Of a DNA stretch of 23,611 nucleotides, positions 14,981 to 22,497 are shown in pieces; the stretch's first letter is position 1; every line of letters starts with the position of its first letter. Made by a program: the position numbers and the translations under genes. Origin of the DNA: a virus; IMG/VR virus record IMGVR_UViG_3300021957_000309, positions 1-23,611 of that record; one strand, 5' to 3'. Under the pieces are notes generated by a model. That model was not told the DNA's origin. It saw nothing but the letters and a program-made list of their open reading frames with translations, and did no database searches.

Positions 14981-16003
14981 ATGGCATTACCAGCATCTGG
15001 CCCTTTAGCTTTATATGTAGATATAAGAGCTGAAGAATTAAGTAAAGAGCCGAATCTATCAGTAGCAGATTTAGGGCTTAGAGAAGTTTCATTATCGGCC
15101 GGGTTCACCCAGCCAGATCATATGTCTGAATTTCATGGGTATTCATCTGTTATGCCCATAACTTTTACTGCTAATCCAGTTGAATTAGGTAAAAATGATG
15201 TAAGCATTAATATAAGACAAAATGCAAACACATTCAATAACGGTAACGGTACAATTTCATCCAGAGGTTTTTATTTTGGAACTAGTACCAATAGAGCTTC
15301 TAACACTAAATACCAAGTAGATACTAGCAACAGCTTAGGCCAATTTGACAGAAATTTTACCAGTTTAAGTGGGGGTACAACATATAGAATGTGGGCTTAT
15401 GTGGAAAATGAAGTAGGAGAATCTTATAGTGGTATGACTAGTATAACAACACTAGCTGCAGTAAGTTTAAATGTAACCTCAAATGTTGGTACTCAGTTTT
15501 ATATTGATGGTTATACGAGTAGTGCAGTCCACAACTGGTCTTGGGGAAATCTTGTAGGACAGCATCAATATCAGCATCCTTATTACGGAATGGTAACGAC
15601 TGGGAATAGAGGTTATGCCGCTAGTTTGATTGCTTCGCATGGTTGGTTAAATTGGTATTTCCAAGCAGCTATTACAAGAGCAAATAATAGCAATACAAGA
15701 CAGGAATTTCAAAACGGCGCATACATAGCTATATCGGGGGAGCTTTATGTAGCATCGTCTGAAACTAACGGTAGTTGGTATTCGAGAACAAGTGGATTTA
15801 ATGATAACAGTAACAAAACTTTTAGTATAAATACGTATACACCGTGGGGTGGACCTTTTACAGGAACAGTGAGTGGTAGCTCAGGTGATGATAGATCATC
15901 GAATACTTATAATTCACATTGGAGTTATGCACCCACAAATGGTAACCCTAAAATAGAAAGTTACACATATTTCACAAGAGTAGGCGGAGCGTACGCAACG
16001 TAA
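14981..16003 (+). CDS. Adhesin-like virion protein with FN3-like domain
   Basis: The protein has 340 residues. Residues 1-55 (MALPASGPLALYVDI, then DHMSEFHGYS) look like a structured virion-attachment segment seen in other marine phage proteins. Residues about 60-158 fit a fibronectin type III-like beta sandwich: GFYFGTS..., then LSGGTTYRMWAYVENEVGESY and a final TSITTL strand. From 160 the protein is Trp/Tyr/Asn/Ser-rich (NWSWGNL; HGWLNWYFQAAI; TYTPWGGP), likely a carbohydrate-contacting beta domain. No catalytic residue is assigned. Confidence 0.75.
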   Translation: MALPASGPLALYVDIRAEELSKEPNLSVADLGLREVSLSAGFTQPDHMSEFHGYSSVMPITFTANPVELGKNDVSINIRQNANTFNNGNGTISSRGFYFGTSTNRASNTKYQVDTSNSLGQFDRNFTSLSGGTTYRMWAYVENEVGESYSGMTSITTLAAVSLNVTSNVGTQFYIDGYTSSAVHNWSWGNLVGQHQYQHPYYGMVTTGNRGYAASLIASHGWLNWYFQAAITRANNSNTRQEFQNGAYIAISGELYVASSETNGSWYSRTSGFNDNSNKTFSINTYTPWGGPFTGTVSGSSGDDRSSNTYNSHWSYAPTNGNPKIESYTYFTRVGGAYAT

Positions 16004-16028
16004 TAAAAATATAATTAAATTTAATAAA

Positions 16029-16793
16029 ATGAAAACAGTGTATTACAGTATTGCTCCCTACGGAGGAATAGTAGATATGTCTGCAACTAATCAATTTATA
16101 GGTGGCAGCATACAAAAAGTAAAAAAAAATTACTTTGACAAATTAAGAAAAATAGGGCCTAATGCTCAAAGCTTCACTAAATGTGTAGCAGCTACAGAAT
16201 ATTTAAAAAATTGGTATTCATGGCACATAGATTATGGTTTCAATTTAAAATTTAATAGAGACAATAATTCATTTAAATTAAAAGTAGATTTATCTGACGA
16301 TCCAGAAGTAAAAAACTTATTACCTGGTTTCCAAGAAAAAATGTCATCTAGTAATTTTTTGTTAAGAGGAGTTCAAGATAGAATGGTGAGTGTAAATCAT
16401 GGTGTTTATTTTTTTTGTGAAGAAGATTTATGGGTAGAACAAATGCATCCTACGTATGAAAGTACTGAATTTTCAAGAAACACTATGGTTTTTCCAGGAA
16501 GTTATAATATAGCTAAATGGTTCAGGCCCCTTCAATCTTCTTTTATGTGTTTAGAGGATAACATAAGAGTAAACGAAGGAGATGGTATGTATTATTTTAA
16601 ATTTTTAACTACTGAACAAGTTAAATTAGTTGAATTTGATTTTACACAAGAAATAGCCAATGTAGCTTTTTCGTCAACATCATATAAGGTTTTAAGATCT
16701 TTTTTAAAATTAGATAAACTATATGATTTGTTTTCTAAAAAAAGAGCGCCGCAAAAATTAGCTAAATTAATTAAACAAAATATAATAGAATAA
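16029..16793 (+). CDS. Trp/aromatic-rich conserved-looking phage protein, unknown
   Basis: The product has 254 residues. It contains APYGGIVDMSATNQFIGG, FTKCVAATEYLKNWYSWHID, VNHGVYFFCEEDLWVEQMHP and FPGSYNIAKWFRPLQSSFMC, then a basic helical C terminus (KLDKLYDLFSKKRAPQKL). The dense aromatic motifs suggest a well-conserved globular fold. His and Glu/Asp residues are present, but no known active-site pattern was matched. It stands at the border between fibre and packaging modules, 25 bp after the adhesin gene, and its last stop base overlaps the next gene. Confidence 0.7.
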   Translation: MKTVYYSIAPYGGIVDMSATNQFIGGSIQKVKKNYFDKLRKIGPNAQSFTKCVAATEYLKNWYSWHIDYGFNLKFNRDNNSFKLKVDLSDDPEVKNLLPGFQEKMSSSNFLLRGVQDRMVSVNHGVYFFCEEDLWVEQMHPTYESTEFSRNTMVFPGSYNIAKWFRPLQSSFMCLEDNIRVNEGDGMYYFKFLTTEQVKLVEFDFTQEIANVAFSSTSYKVLRSFLKLDKLYDLFSKKRAPQKLAKLIKQNIIE

Positions 16794-17014
16794 TGAATTT
16801 AATCAGAAAGATAAGTATAGGCACCGACTATAAAGATAACGCGATGCACTATTCAGTAGGACAAGAAGTATATGGGGGGCACAGAATTTCTGATATACTT
16901 GAAAAAAAAGATTCATACTGTATTTATATTACAAAAAATAAAGAAGTACTTTTATGGAAGTCTTTTAACAAAAACATGGGAATTAGCGTAGAATATAATT
17001 TAGATTATGAATAA
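16793..17014 (+). CDS. Small conserved-looking protein, unknown
   Basis: The product has 73 residues and is beta-rich. It contains SIGTDYKDNAMHYSVGQEVY, GGHRISDI and a strand pair CIYITKNKEVLLWKSF. It starts on the TAATG overlap with the previous stop and ends 8 bp inside the next gene. Tight coupling suggests it works with its neighbours. Confidence 0.65.
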   Translation: MNLIRKISIGTDYKDNAMHYSVGQEVYGGHRISDILEKKDSYCIYITKNKEVLLWKSFNKNMGISVEYNLDYE

Positions 17015-17594
17015 CCCATATGCTTTTATAATACAACCCAAAGAAAACCGTTACAAAAATACCAAAAAAGTATCCGATAAAAACTTGATCCTTAATACGT
17101 CGATTAGTGACCATAGGTATGTAAGTAAAGAAGCAATAATAAAAGCTCCACCATTAGCGCTTAAAACGCATTTAGGGGAGTCTGACAATATAATAGTTCA
17201 TCACAATATATTTAGAAGGTATTATGATGCTCACGGAAATGAAAAAAATAGCGGTAGTTATTTTAAAGAAAACTTATATTTTTGTCACTTAGACCAAATA
17301 TATATGTATGAAAAAAATAACAACTGGGTAGCTATGCCGGGATATTGTTTTGTAAATCCTATTGAATCAGAAAATGAATGGGATGAAAATAAAGAGGAAC
17401 CATTAAGGGGTATAGTTGTTTATACAGACGGTTCTGATTTTGTTACAAAAAAAGAAGTTGTTGGTTTTACACCTAATTCAGAGTTTGAATTTATAATAGG
17501 TGGTAAAAGATTATATAGAATAAAATTAAATGATATAACAATAAGGTATGGACGCAAAGGAACAGAAAAACTCTATAATCCGAGCTGGTTATAA
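17007..17594 (+). CDS. Putative tandem GroES-like barrel protein
   Basis: The product has 195 residues. Domain 1 (about 1-110) has an opening strand YAFIIQPK, a loop, APPL, LGESDNIIVHHNIFR (56-70) in the place of the VGDxVxF strand of GroES, and a strand DQIYMYE. Domain 2 (about 113-181) repeats the order: YCFVNPI, RGIVVYTD, VVGFTPNSEFEFI and LYRIKLNDITIRYG (169-182). That succession of barrel strands, with the sensor-like last strand, is GroES-like in both halves. It is distinct from the 83-aa GroES gene at 3832. Function could be lid-like or purely structural; the fold call is by eye and needs a profile search. It overlaps the next gene by 47 bp. Confidence 0.5.
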   Translation: MNNPYAFIIQPKENRYKNTKKVSDKNLILNTSISDHRYVSKEAIIKAPPLALKTHLGESDNIIVHHNIFRRYYDAHGNEKNSGSYFKENLYFCHLDQIYMYEKNNNWVAMPGYCFVNPIESENEWDENKEEPLRGIVVYTDGSDFVTKKEVVGFTPNSEFEFIIGGKRLYRIKLNDITIRYGRKGTEKLYNPSWL

Positions 17595-17826
17595 AGCTGT
17601 AAAAGAGTTAATAAAAGTTGCTGAGGAGGAGATAATAGTGGAGGATGCAGCAGATGAGTTAGCTGCAGATAGATTAAAGAACGCGGCTGCGACAAAAAAA
17701 TTAGCTATATTCGATGCTTTCGAAATATTAAACAGGCTAGAGCAGGAAAAAGCTATATTAGAAAATAAACCTATAGAGGATAAAAAAACTGCATTTAGTG
17801 GATTTGCAGAAAAGAGGTCTAGATAA
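17548..17826 (+). CDS. Candidate small terminase subunit or helical packaging protein
   Basis: The product has 92 residues and is almost wholly helix-prone and highly charged (IRAGYKAVKELIKVAEEEI; AADRLKNAAATKKLAIFDAF; LNRLEQEKAILE). It lies directly before TerL, with a 1-bp stop/start overlap (TAATG at 17824-17828). Position suggests a small terminase subunit, but no HTH motif is evident and it is short for TerS, so the name is by context. Its first 47 bp overlap the previous gene. Confidence 0.6.
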   Translation: MDAKEQKNSIIRAGYKAVKELIKVAEEEIIVEDAADELAADRLKNAAATKKLAIFDAFEILNRLEQEKAILENKPIEDKKTAFSGFAEKRSR

Positions 17827-20048
17827 TGAGTTATCAGCAAACATTATATAAAATTGTTGAACCTATTAAACGAACAACAATACATAGACTGAATAAAAAG
17901 AAATCATGGGATTACGGTTACAACAAAGAACACGACGTAATTGTTATTAGTAAGACGGGGCAGATAGGGGATGTATATGAAATACAAAATTTAAAGATTG
18001 CTTTACCAAAAGAAAAAGATGTGTATAGCAAGCATGACAGATGGACACCTCATGAGTACCCTAAAGAGTTAAAAAATATTAGAACTATTTTTGACTGGCA
18101 AACATACCCAGAAGGGTTTAAAGAAAAGTATTATGAATATATTGATAAAGAGTTTACAAAACGTGAAGAAGGTTTTTGGTTCAAAAACAAAGGTATTGGG
18201 ACTTATATCACTGGCTCTCATTATATGTACTTGCAACACTCCAAGATTGACGTTGGGAAGCCAGACTTTCGAGAAGCAAACAGATTATTCTTCATATTCT
18301 GGGAGGCATGCAAGGCAGATCAAAGATGCTATGGAATTTGCTACCTTAAGAATAGACGGTCTGGATTTAGCTTCATGTCAAGCAGCGAAACAGTTAATCA
18401 AGCTACAATCACTTCAGATGCTAGATTCGGAATCTTATCGAAGACTGGTAGCGATGCAAAGAAGATGTTTACCGATAAGGTCGTACCAATATCAACCCAT
18501 TATCCATTCTTCTTCAAACCAATACAGGATGGAATGGATCGCCCCAAAACAGAACTGGCCTACCGTGTCCCAGCATCCAAACTCACAAGAAAGTCCATCA
18601 CCAGTACAGCCACATCCAAATCCGTCACCGGGACGCTCGAAGGGCTCGATACAACAATAGATTGGAAGAACACAGGTGATAACTCTTATGATGGTGAAAA
18701 GTTAAGATTGCTTGTTCACGATGAATCTGGTAAGTGGGAAAGACCAGATAATATATTAAATAACTGGAGAGTAACTAAAACAACCCTTAGATTAGGAAGT
18801 AGAATAATTGGAAAGTGTATGATGGGATCAACATCAAACGCGTTAGATAAGGGTGGTGATAACTTTAAAAAATTATACGATGACTCAGACGTTACAAGAA
18901 GAAACCGCAATGGACAGACTAGCTCGGGATTATATAGTTTGTTCATACCTATGGAATGGAACTACGAAGGATTCATTGATTCTCATGGAATACCTGTATT
19001 CGACACTCCCTCCAGACCAGTTGCCGATAACTTTAACAATGACATCGAAGTCGGCGTAATAGAGCATTGGGAAAATGAAGCAGAAGGATTAAAACAAGAT
19101 TCAGATGCGCTTAATGAATTTTACAGGCAATTCCCGAGAACAGAAGAACATGCGTTCAGAGATGAAACAAAAAATAGTATATTTAATTTACAAAAGATAT
19201 ACGAGCAAATAGATTACAACGAAGACTTAAAATATTCAGGTGCTATCACACAAGGTAATTTTCATTGGGAAAATGGTATACAAGATAGCAGAGTGATATT
19301 TTCACCAGATGCTAACGGTAGATTCAATATTTCTTGGGTTCCTAGTTTAAATCTTCAAAATCGTGTAATACTAAAAAATGGGGGTAAATATCCTGGGAAC
19401 GAACATATGGGTTCTTTTGGTTGTGACTCCTACGACATATCCGGTACCACAGATGGAAGAGGATCTAAAGGAGCGCTACACGGATTGACTAAATTTAGTA
19501 TGGAAGATGCACCCTCTAATACATTCTTTTTAGAATATATTGCAAGGCCTCAAACAGCAGAGATATTTTTTGAAGATGTATTAATGGCACTAATATTTTA
19601 TGGTATGCCAATACTTGCGGAAAATAATAAACCTAGATTGTTATATTATATAAAAAGAAGAGGATATAGAGGCTACTCTATGAATAGGCCAGATAAAACA
19701 ATGAATAAGTTGTCGACAGCTGAAAAAGAAATAGGTGGCATACCTAATACCTCTGAAGATATAAAGCAAGCTCATGCCGCAGCAATTGAATCATATATAG
19801 ATAAATATGTTGGATTGCAAGAAAATGGGGATTACGGTAATATATATTTTAACACTACGTTAAATGATTGGGCGAAGTTTAATATAAACAATAGAACAAA
19901 ACATGATGCTGCAATAAGTTCTGGACTTGCTGTAATGGCTTGTAATAGACATTTGTATCAACCCAAACAACTAAGACAAACTAAAACATTAGATTTTGGT
20001 TTTAAAAAATATAATAACAAAGGAAATATTTCAAAAATAATAAAATAG
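17826..20048 (+). CDS. terL: Terminase large subunit (TerL)
   Basis: This is the motor and nuclease that cut and pump DNA into the head. It has 740 residues, long for TerL (usually 450-650). The ATPase core has an unusual Walker A-like K175-N-R-R-S-G-F-S182, Walker B LLVHD299E300, and the coupling segment MMGSTSN. The RNase H-like nuclease has G-C-D534-S-Y-D, LAE599NN and KHD694AAIS, giving the metal-binding acids. Between them lies an extended region. The DNA at 18241-18660 is about 45% G+C (18541-18660 about 53%) with C/G-ending codons, unlike the roughly 30% flanks; this suggests recombination. The stop is directly followed by the portal start at 20049. Confidence 0.93.
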   Translation: MSYQQTLYKIVEPIKRTTIHRLNKKKSWDYGYNKEHDVIVISKTGQIGDVYEIQNLKIALPKEKDVYSKHDRWTPHEYPKELKNIRTIFDWQTYPEGFKEKYYEYIDKEFTKREEGFWFKNKGIGTYITGSHYMYLQHSKIDVGKPDFREANRLFFIFWEACKADQRCYGICYLKNRRSGFSFMSSSETVNQATITSDARFGILSKTGSDAKKMFTDKVVPISTHYPFFFKPIQDGMDRPKTELAYRVPASKLTRKSITSTATSKSVTGTLEGLDTTIDWKNTGDNSYDGEKLRLLVHDESGKWERPDNILNNWRVTKTTLRLGSRIIGKCMMGSTSNALDKGGDNFKKLYDDSDVTRRNRNGQTSSGLYSLFIPMEWNYEGFIDSHGIPVFDTPSRPVADNFNNDIEVGVIEHWENEAEGLKQDSDALNEFYRQFPRTEEHAFRDETKNSIFNLQKIYEQIDYNEDLKYSGAITQGNFHWENGIQDSRVIFSPDANGRFNISWVPSLNLQNRVILKNGGKYPGNEHMGSFGCDSYDISGTTDGRGSKGALHGLTKFSMEDAPSNTFFLEYIARPQTAEIFFEDVLMALIFYGMPILAENNKPRLLYYIKRRGYRGYSMNRPDKTMNKLSTAEKEIGGIPNTSEDIKQAHAAAIESYIDKYVGLQENGDYGNIYFNTTLNDWAKFNINNRTKHDAAISSGLAVMACNRHLYQPKQLRQTKTLDFGFKKYNNKGNISKIIK

Positions 20049-22466
20049 ATGTTAAACACAGTACCAAGAGGAGTATTCCCAAGCCAAGCAGTTTCCAATG
20101 CACAGAAAGCAGGTGAGCAGTATGGTTTAGAAGTTGCAAAGGCAGTTGAATCAGAATGGTTTAAAAGAGATTCTGGCACAGCTAGGTATTACGCTAATAG
20201 AGATAACTTTCACCGTTTAAGATTATATGCTAGAGGTGAGCAGTCAATACAAAAATACAAGGATGAATTATCTATTAATGGTGATTTATCATATCTTAAT
20301 TTAGATTGGAAACCAGTTCCTATAATACCGAAGTTTGTAGATATTGTAGTAAACGGTATTAGCGAAAGAACATACGATATAAAAGCGTATTCACAAGATC
20401 CAGCTTCAATACAAAAAAGAACTGCTTACGTTGAATCTTTATTAAAAGATATGCGTACAGTTAATTTTGCTGACTCAGTAATGGATGAATTAGGAATAAA
20501 TATATTTGAAAATGATCCAGATTCATTACCTGAAAATGAAGAAGAGCTGGAATTGCATATGCAGCTGGATTACAAAGACTCTATAGAGATAGCTGAAGAA
20601 GAAGCAATTAACAATGTGCTTGATCATAATAAATATGATTTAATAAAGAAAAGATTAGATTATGATTTAGCTGTTTGTGGTATAGCTTCAGTTAAAAATG
20701 ATTATACAACATCTGAAGGTATTAATGTAAAATATGTTGATCCAGCTGATGTAGTATATTCTTATACTGAATCACCATATTTTGATGATATATATTATGT
20801 AGGTGAAATAAGAAGAGTGTCAATTGTTGAATTAAAAAAACAATACCCTAATTTAACACCTGAAGATATTGCTAAAATTGAAGGGCAAGGTAGCAATACA
20901 AAATTATATAATAAAGCTTATGCAGCACAAGACGCTGAGGATAGTAATTATGTTTATGTGTTATATTTTGAATATAAAACATATCAAGATCAAGTTCATA
21001 AAATAAAAGAAACTTCAACAGGTGCATCGAAAGCAATTAAAAAAGATGATAGTTTTAACCCACCTAAAGATTCAAGAGCTAGATTTGAAAAACAAAGTAG
21101 AACTATTGAGGTAATATATGAGGGAGCTAAAATAATTGGGAGCGACAAGTTGCTTAAATGGCAGTTAGCTGAAAACATGACAAGACCTAAGTCTAATACT
21201 GTTAAAGCTCAGTTTAGCTATAATATTGTTGCACCAAGAATGTATAAAGGTAAAGTTGAATCGCTTGTTAGTAGAATGACTACATTCGCTGATATGATTC
21301 AATTAACTCATTTAAAGTTACAACAAGTGCTATCAAGAATGGTACCAGATGGTGTTTATTTAGATGCGGATGGTATTGCTGAAATAGATTTGGGTAACGG
21401 TACAAATTATAATCCGCAAGAAGCATTGAATATGTATTTCCAAACAGGTTCTGTTATTGGAAGGTCAATGACTAGCGAAGGAGAATTTAATAATGGTAAA
21501 GTACCAGTACAAGAATTACAGTCTTCTGGATCTAATGCTAAAATAGCTAGTTTGATAAATTCATATAATTATTATTTACAAATGATAAGAGATGTGACCG
21601 GATTAAACGAAGCAAGAGATGGTTCAACACCAGATAAAAACGCGTTAGTAGGACTCCAAAAACTTGCAGCTGCTAATTCTAATACAGCAACAAGACATAT
21701 ACTGCAAGCAGGTTTATTCCTTACTTTAAAAACAGCTGAAGCAATATCACTTAGAATTTCAGATGTACTAGAGTATGGACCAACTAAAAAATCATTTATA
21801 CAAGCTATAGGTAAATTTAATGTAGCAGCATTAAATGATATGAAAAAACTGTCGCTTCATGATTTTGGTATATTTTTAGAGCTATCACCTGATGAGGAAG
21901 AAAAACAATTGTTAGAAAACAATATACAAATGTCTTTATCTAAAGATCAAATTAATTTAGAAGATGCTATTGACATACGTGAAATCAAAAATCTTAAGCT
22001 TGCAAATCAATTATTAAAGATAAGAAGAAAAAAGAAATTTGATCAAGATAGAGCTTTACAGCAAGAGAATATTCAAATGCAATCTCAATCTAATGCTCAA
22101 TCAGCACAGGCATCCGCGCAGGCTGATATCCAAAAACAACAAGCTATTACAGAGAGCAAAGCACAACTAGCACAAATAGAAGCACAGCTGGATAATCAAA
22201 AGTTAGAAAAAGAAGCTGAATTAAAGTTGTTGTTAATGCAAAAAGAATTTGAAATGAATATGCAGCTTAAAGGTGCAGAAATACAAGTGATTAAAGATAA
22301 AGAAGCTTATAAAGAAGATAGAAAAGATGAAAGAACAAAAATACAAGCATCTCAACAGTCTGAACTTATACAGCAAAGAAAAAATAATACTCCACCAAAA
22401 AGTTTTGAATCTGCTGGATTTGATAACTTAGGAGGATTTGGATTAGAGCAGTTTGATCCTAAATAA
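20049..22466 (+). CDS. Portal (head-tail connector) protein
   Basis: The protein has 805 residues and would form the ring through which DNA enters the head. Signals are the position right after TerL, a long alpha-rich body with SEWFKRDSGTARYYANRDNF, the region LNLDWKPVPIIPKFVDIVVN (about 80-100, typical of large portals), the strand DPADVVYSY, and a stretch MRDVTGLNEARDG-like (MIRDVTGLNEARDGSTPDK) characteristic of phage portals. The C terminus (about 665-760) is a Gln/Ala/Glu-rich coiled coil, longer than in small portals. Starts 0 bp after the TerL stop. The size fits large marine podovirus-like portals, but morphology is not established. Confidence 0.85.
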   Translation: MLNTVPRGVFPSQAVSNAQKAGEQYGLEVAKAVESEWFKRDSGTARYYANRDNFHRLRLYARGEQSIQKYKDELSINGDLSYLNLDWKPVPIIPKFVDIVVNGISERTYDIKAYSQDPASIQKRTAYVESLLKDMRTVNFADSVMDELGINIFENDPDSLPENEEELELHMQLDYKDSIEIAEEEAINNVLDHNKYDLIKKRLDYDLAVCGIASVKNDYTTSEGINVKYVDPADVVYSYTESPYFDDIYYVGEIRRVSIVELKKQYPNLTPEDIAKIEGQGSNTKLYNKAYAAQDAEDSNYVYVLYFEYKTYQDQVHKIKETSTGASKAIKKDDSFNPPKDSRARFEKQSRTIEVIYEGAKIIGSDKLLKWQLAENMTRPKSNTVKAQFSYNIVAPRMYKGKVESLVSRMTTFADMIQLTHLKLQQVLSRMVPDGVYLDADGIAEIDLGNGTNYNPQEALNMYFQTGSVIGRSMTSEGEFNNGKVPVQELQSSGSNAKIASLINSYNYYLQMIRDVTGLNEARDGSTPDKNALVGLQKLAAANSNTATRHILQAGLFLTLKTAEAISLRISDVLEYGPTKKSFIQAIGKFNVAALNDMKKLSLHDFGIFLELSPDEEEKQLLENNIQMSLSKDQINLEDAIDIREIKNLKLANQLLKIRRKKKFDQDRALQQENIQMQSQSNAQSAQASAQADIQKQQAITESKAQLAQIEAQLDNQKLEKEAELKLLLMQKEFEMNMQLKGAEIQVIKDKEAYKEDRKDERTKIQASQQSELIQQRKNNTPPKSFESAGFDNLGGFGLEQFDPK

Positions 22467-22497
22467 AAACTGCTAACATATTTTATACAATTTTATA

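Noticed and set aside
14981-16003. Diversity-generating retroelement variable region
   Set aside because: No reverse transcriptase, template repeat or second copy of the C-terminal DNA is present in the window.
18091-18660. 189-codon open frame inside terL in another frame
   Set aside because: It depends on a TTG start, runs into a Ser/Pro/Gln-rich end, and its absence of stops is explained by the GC-rich block in terL. The terL frame carries the real motifs.
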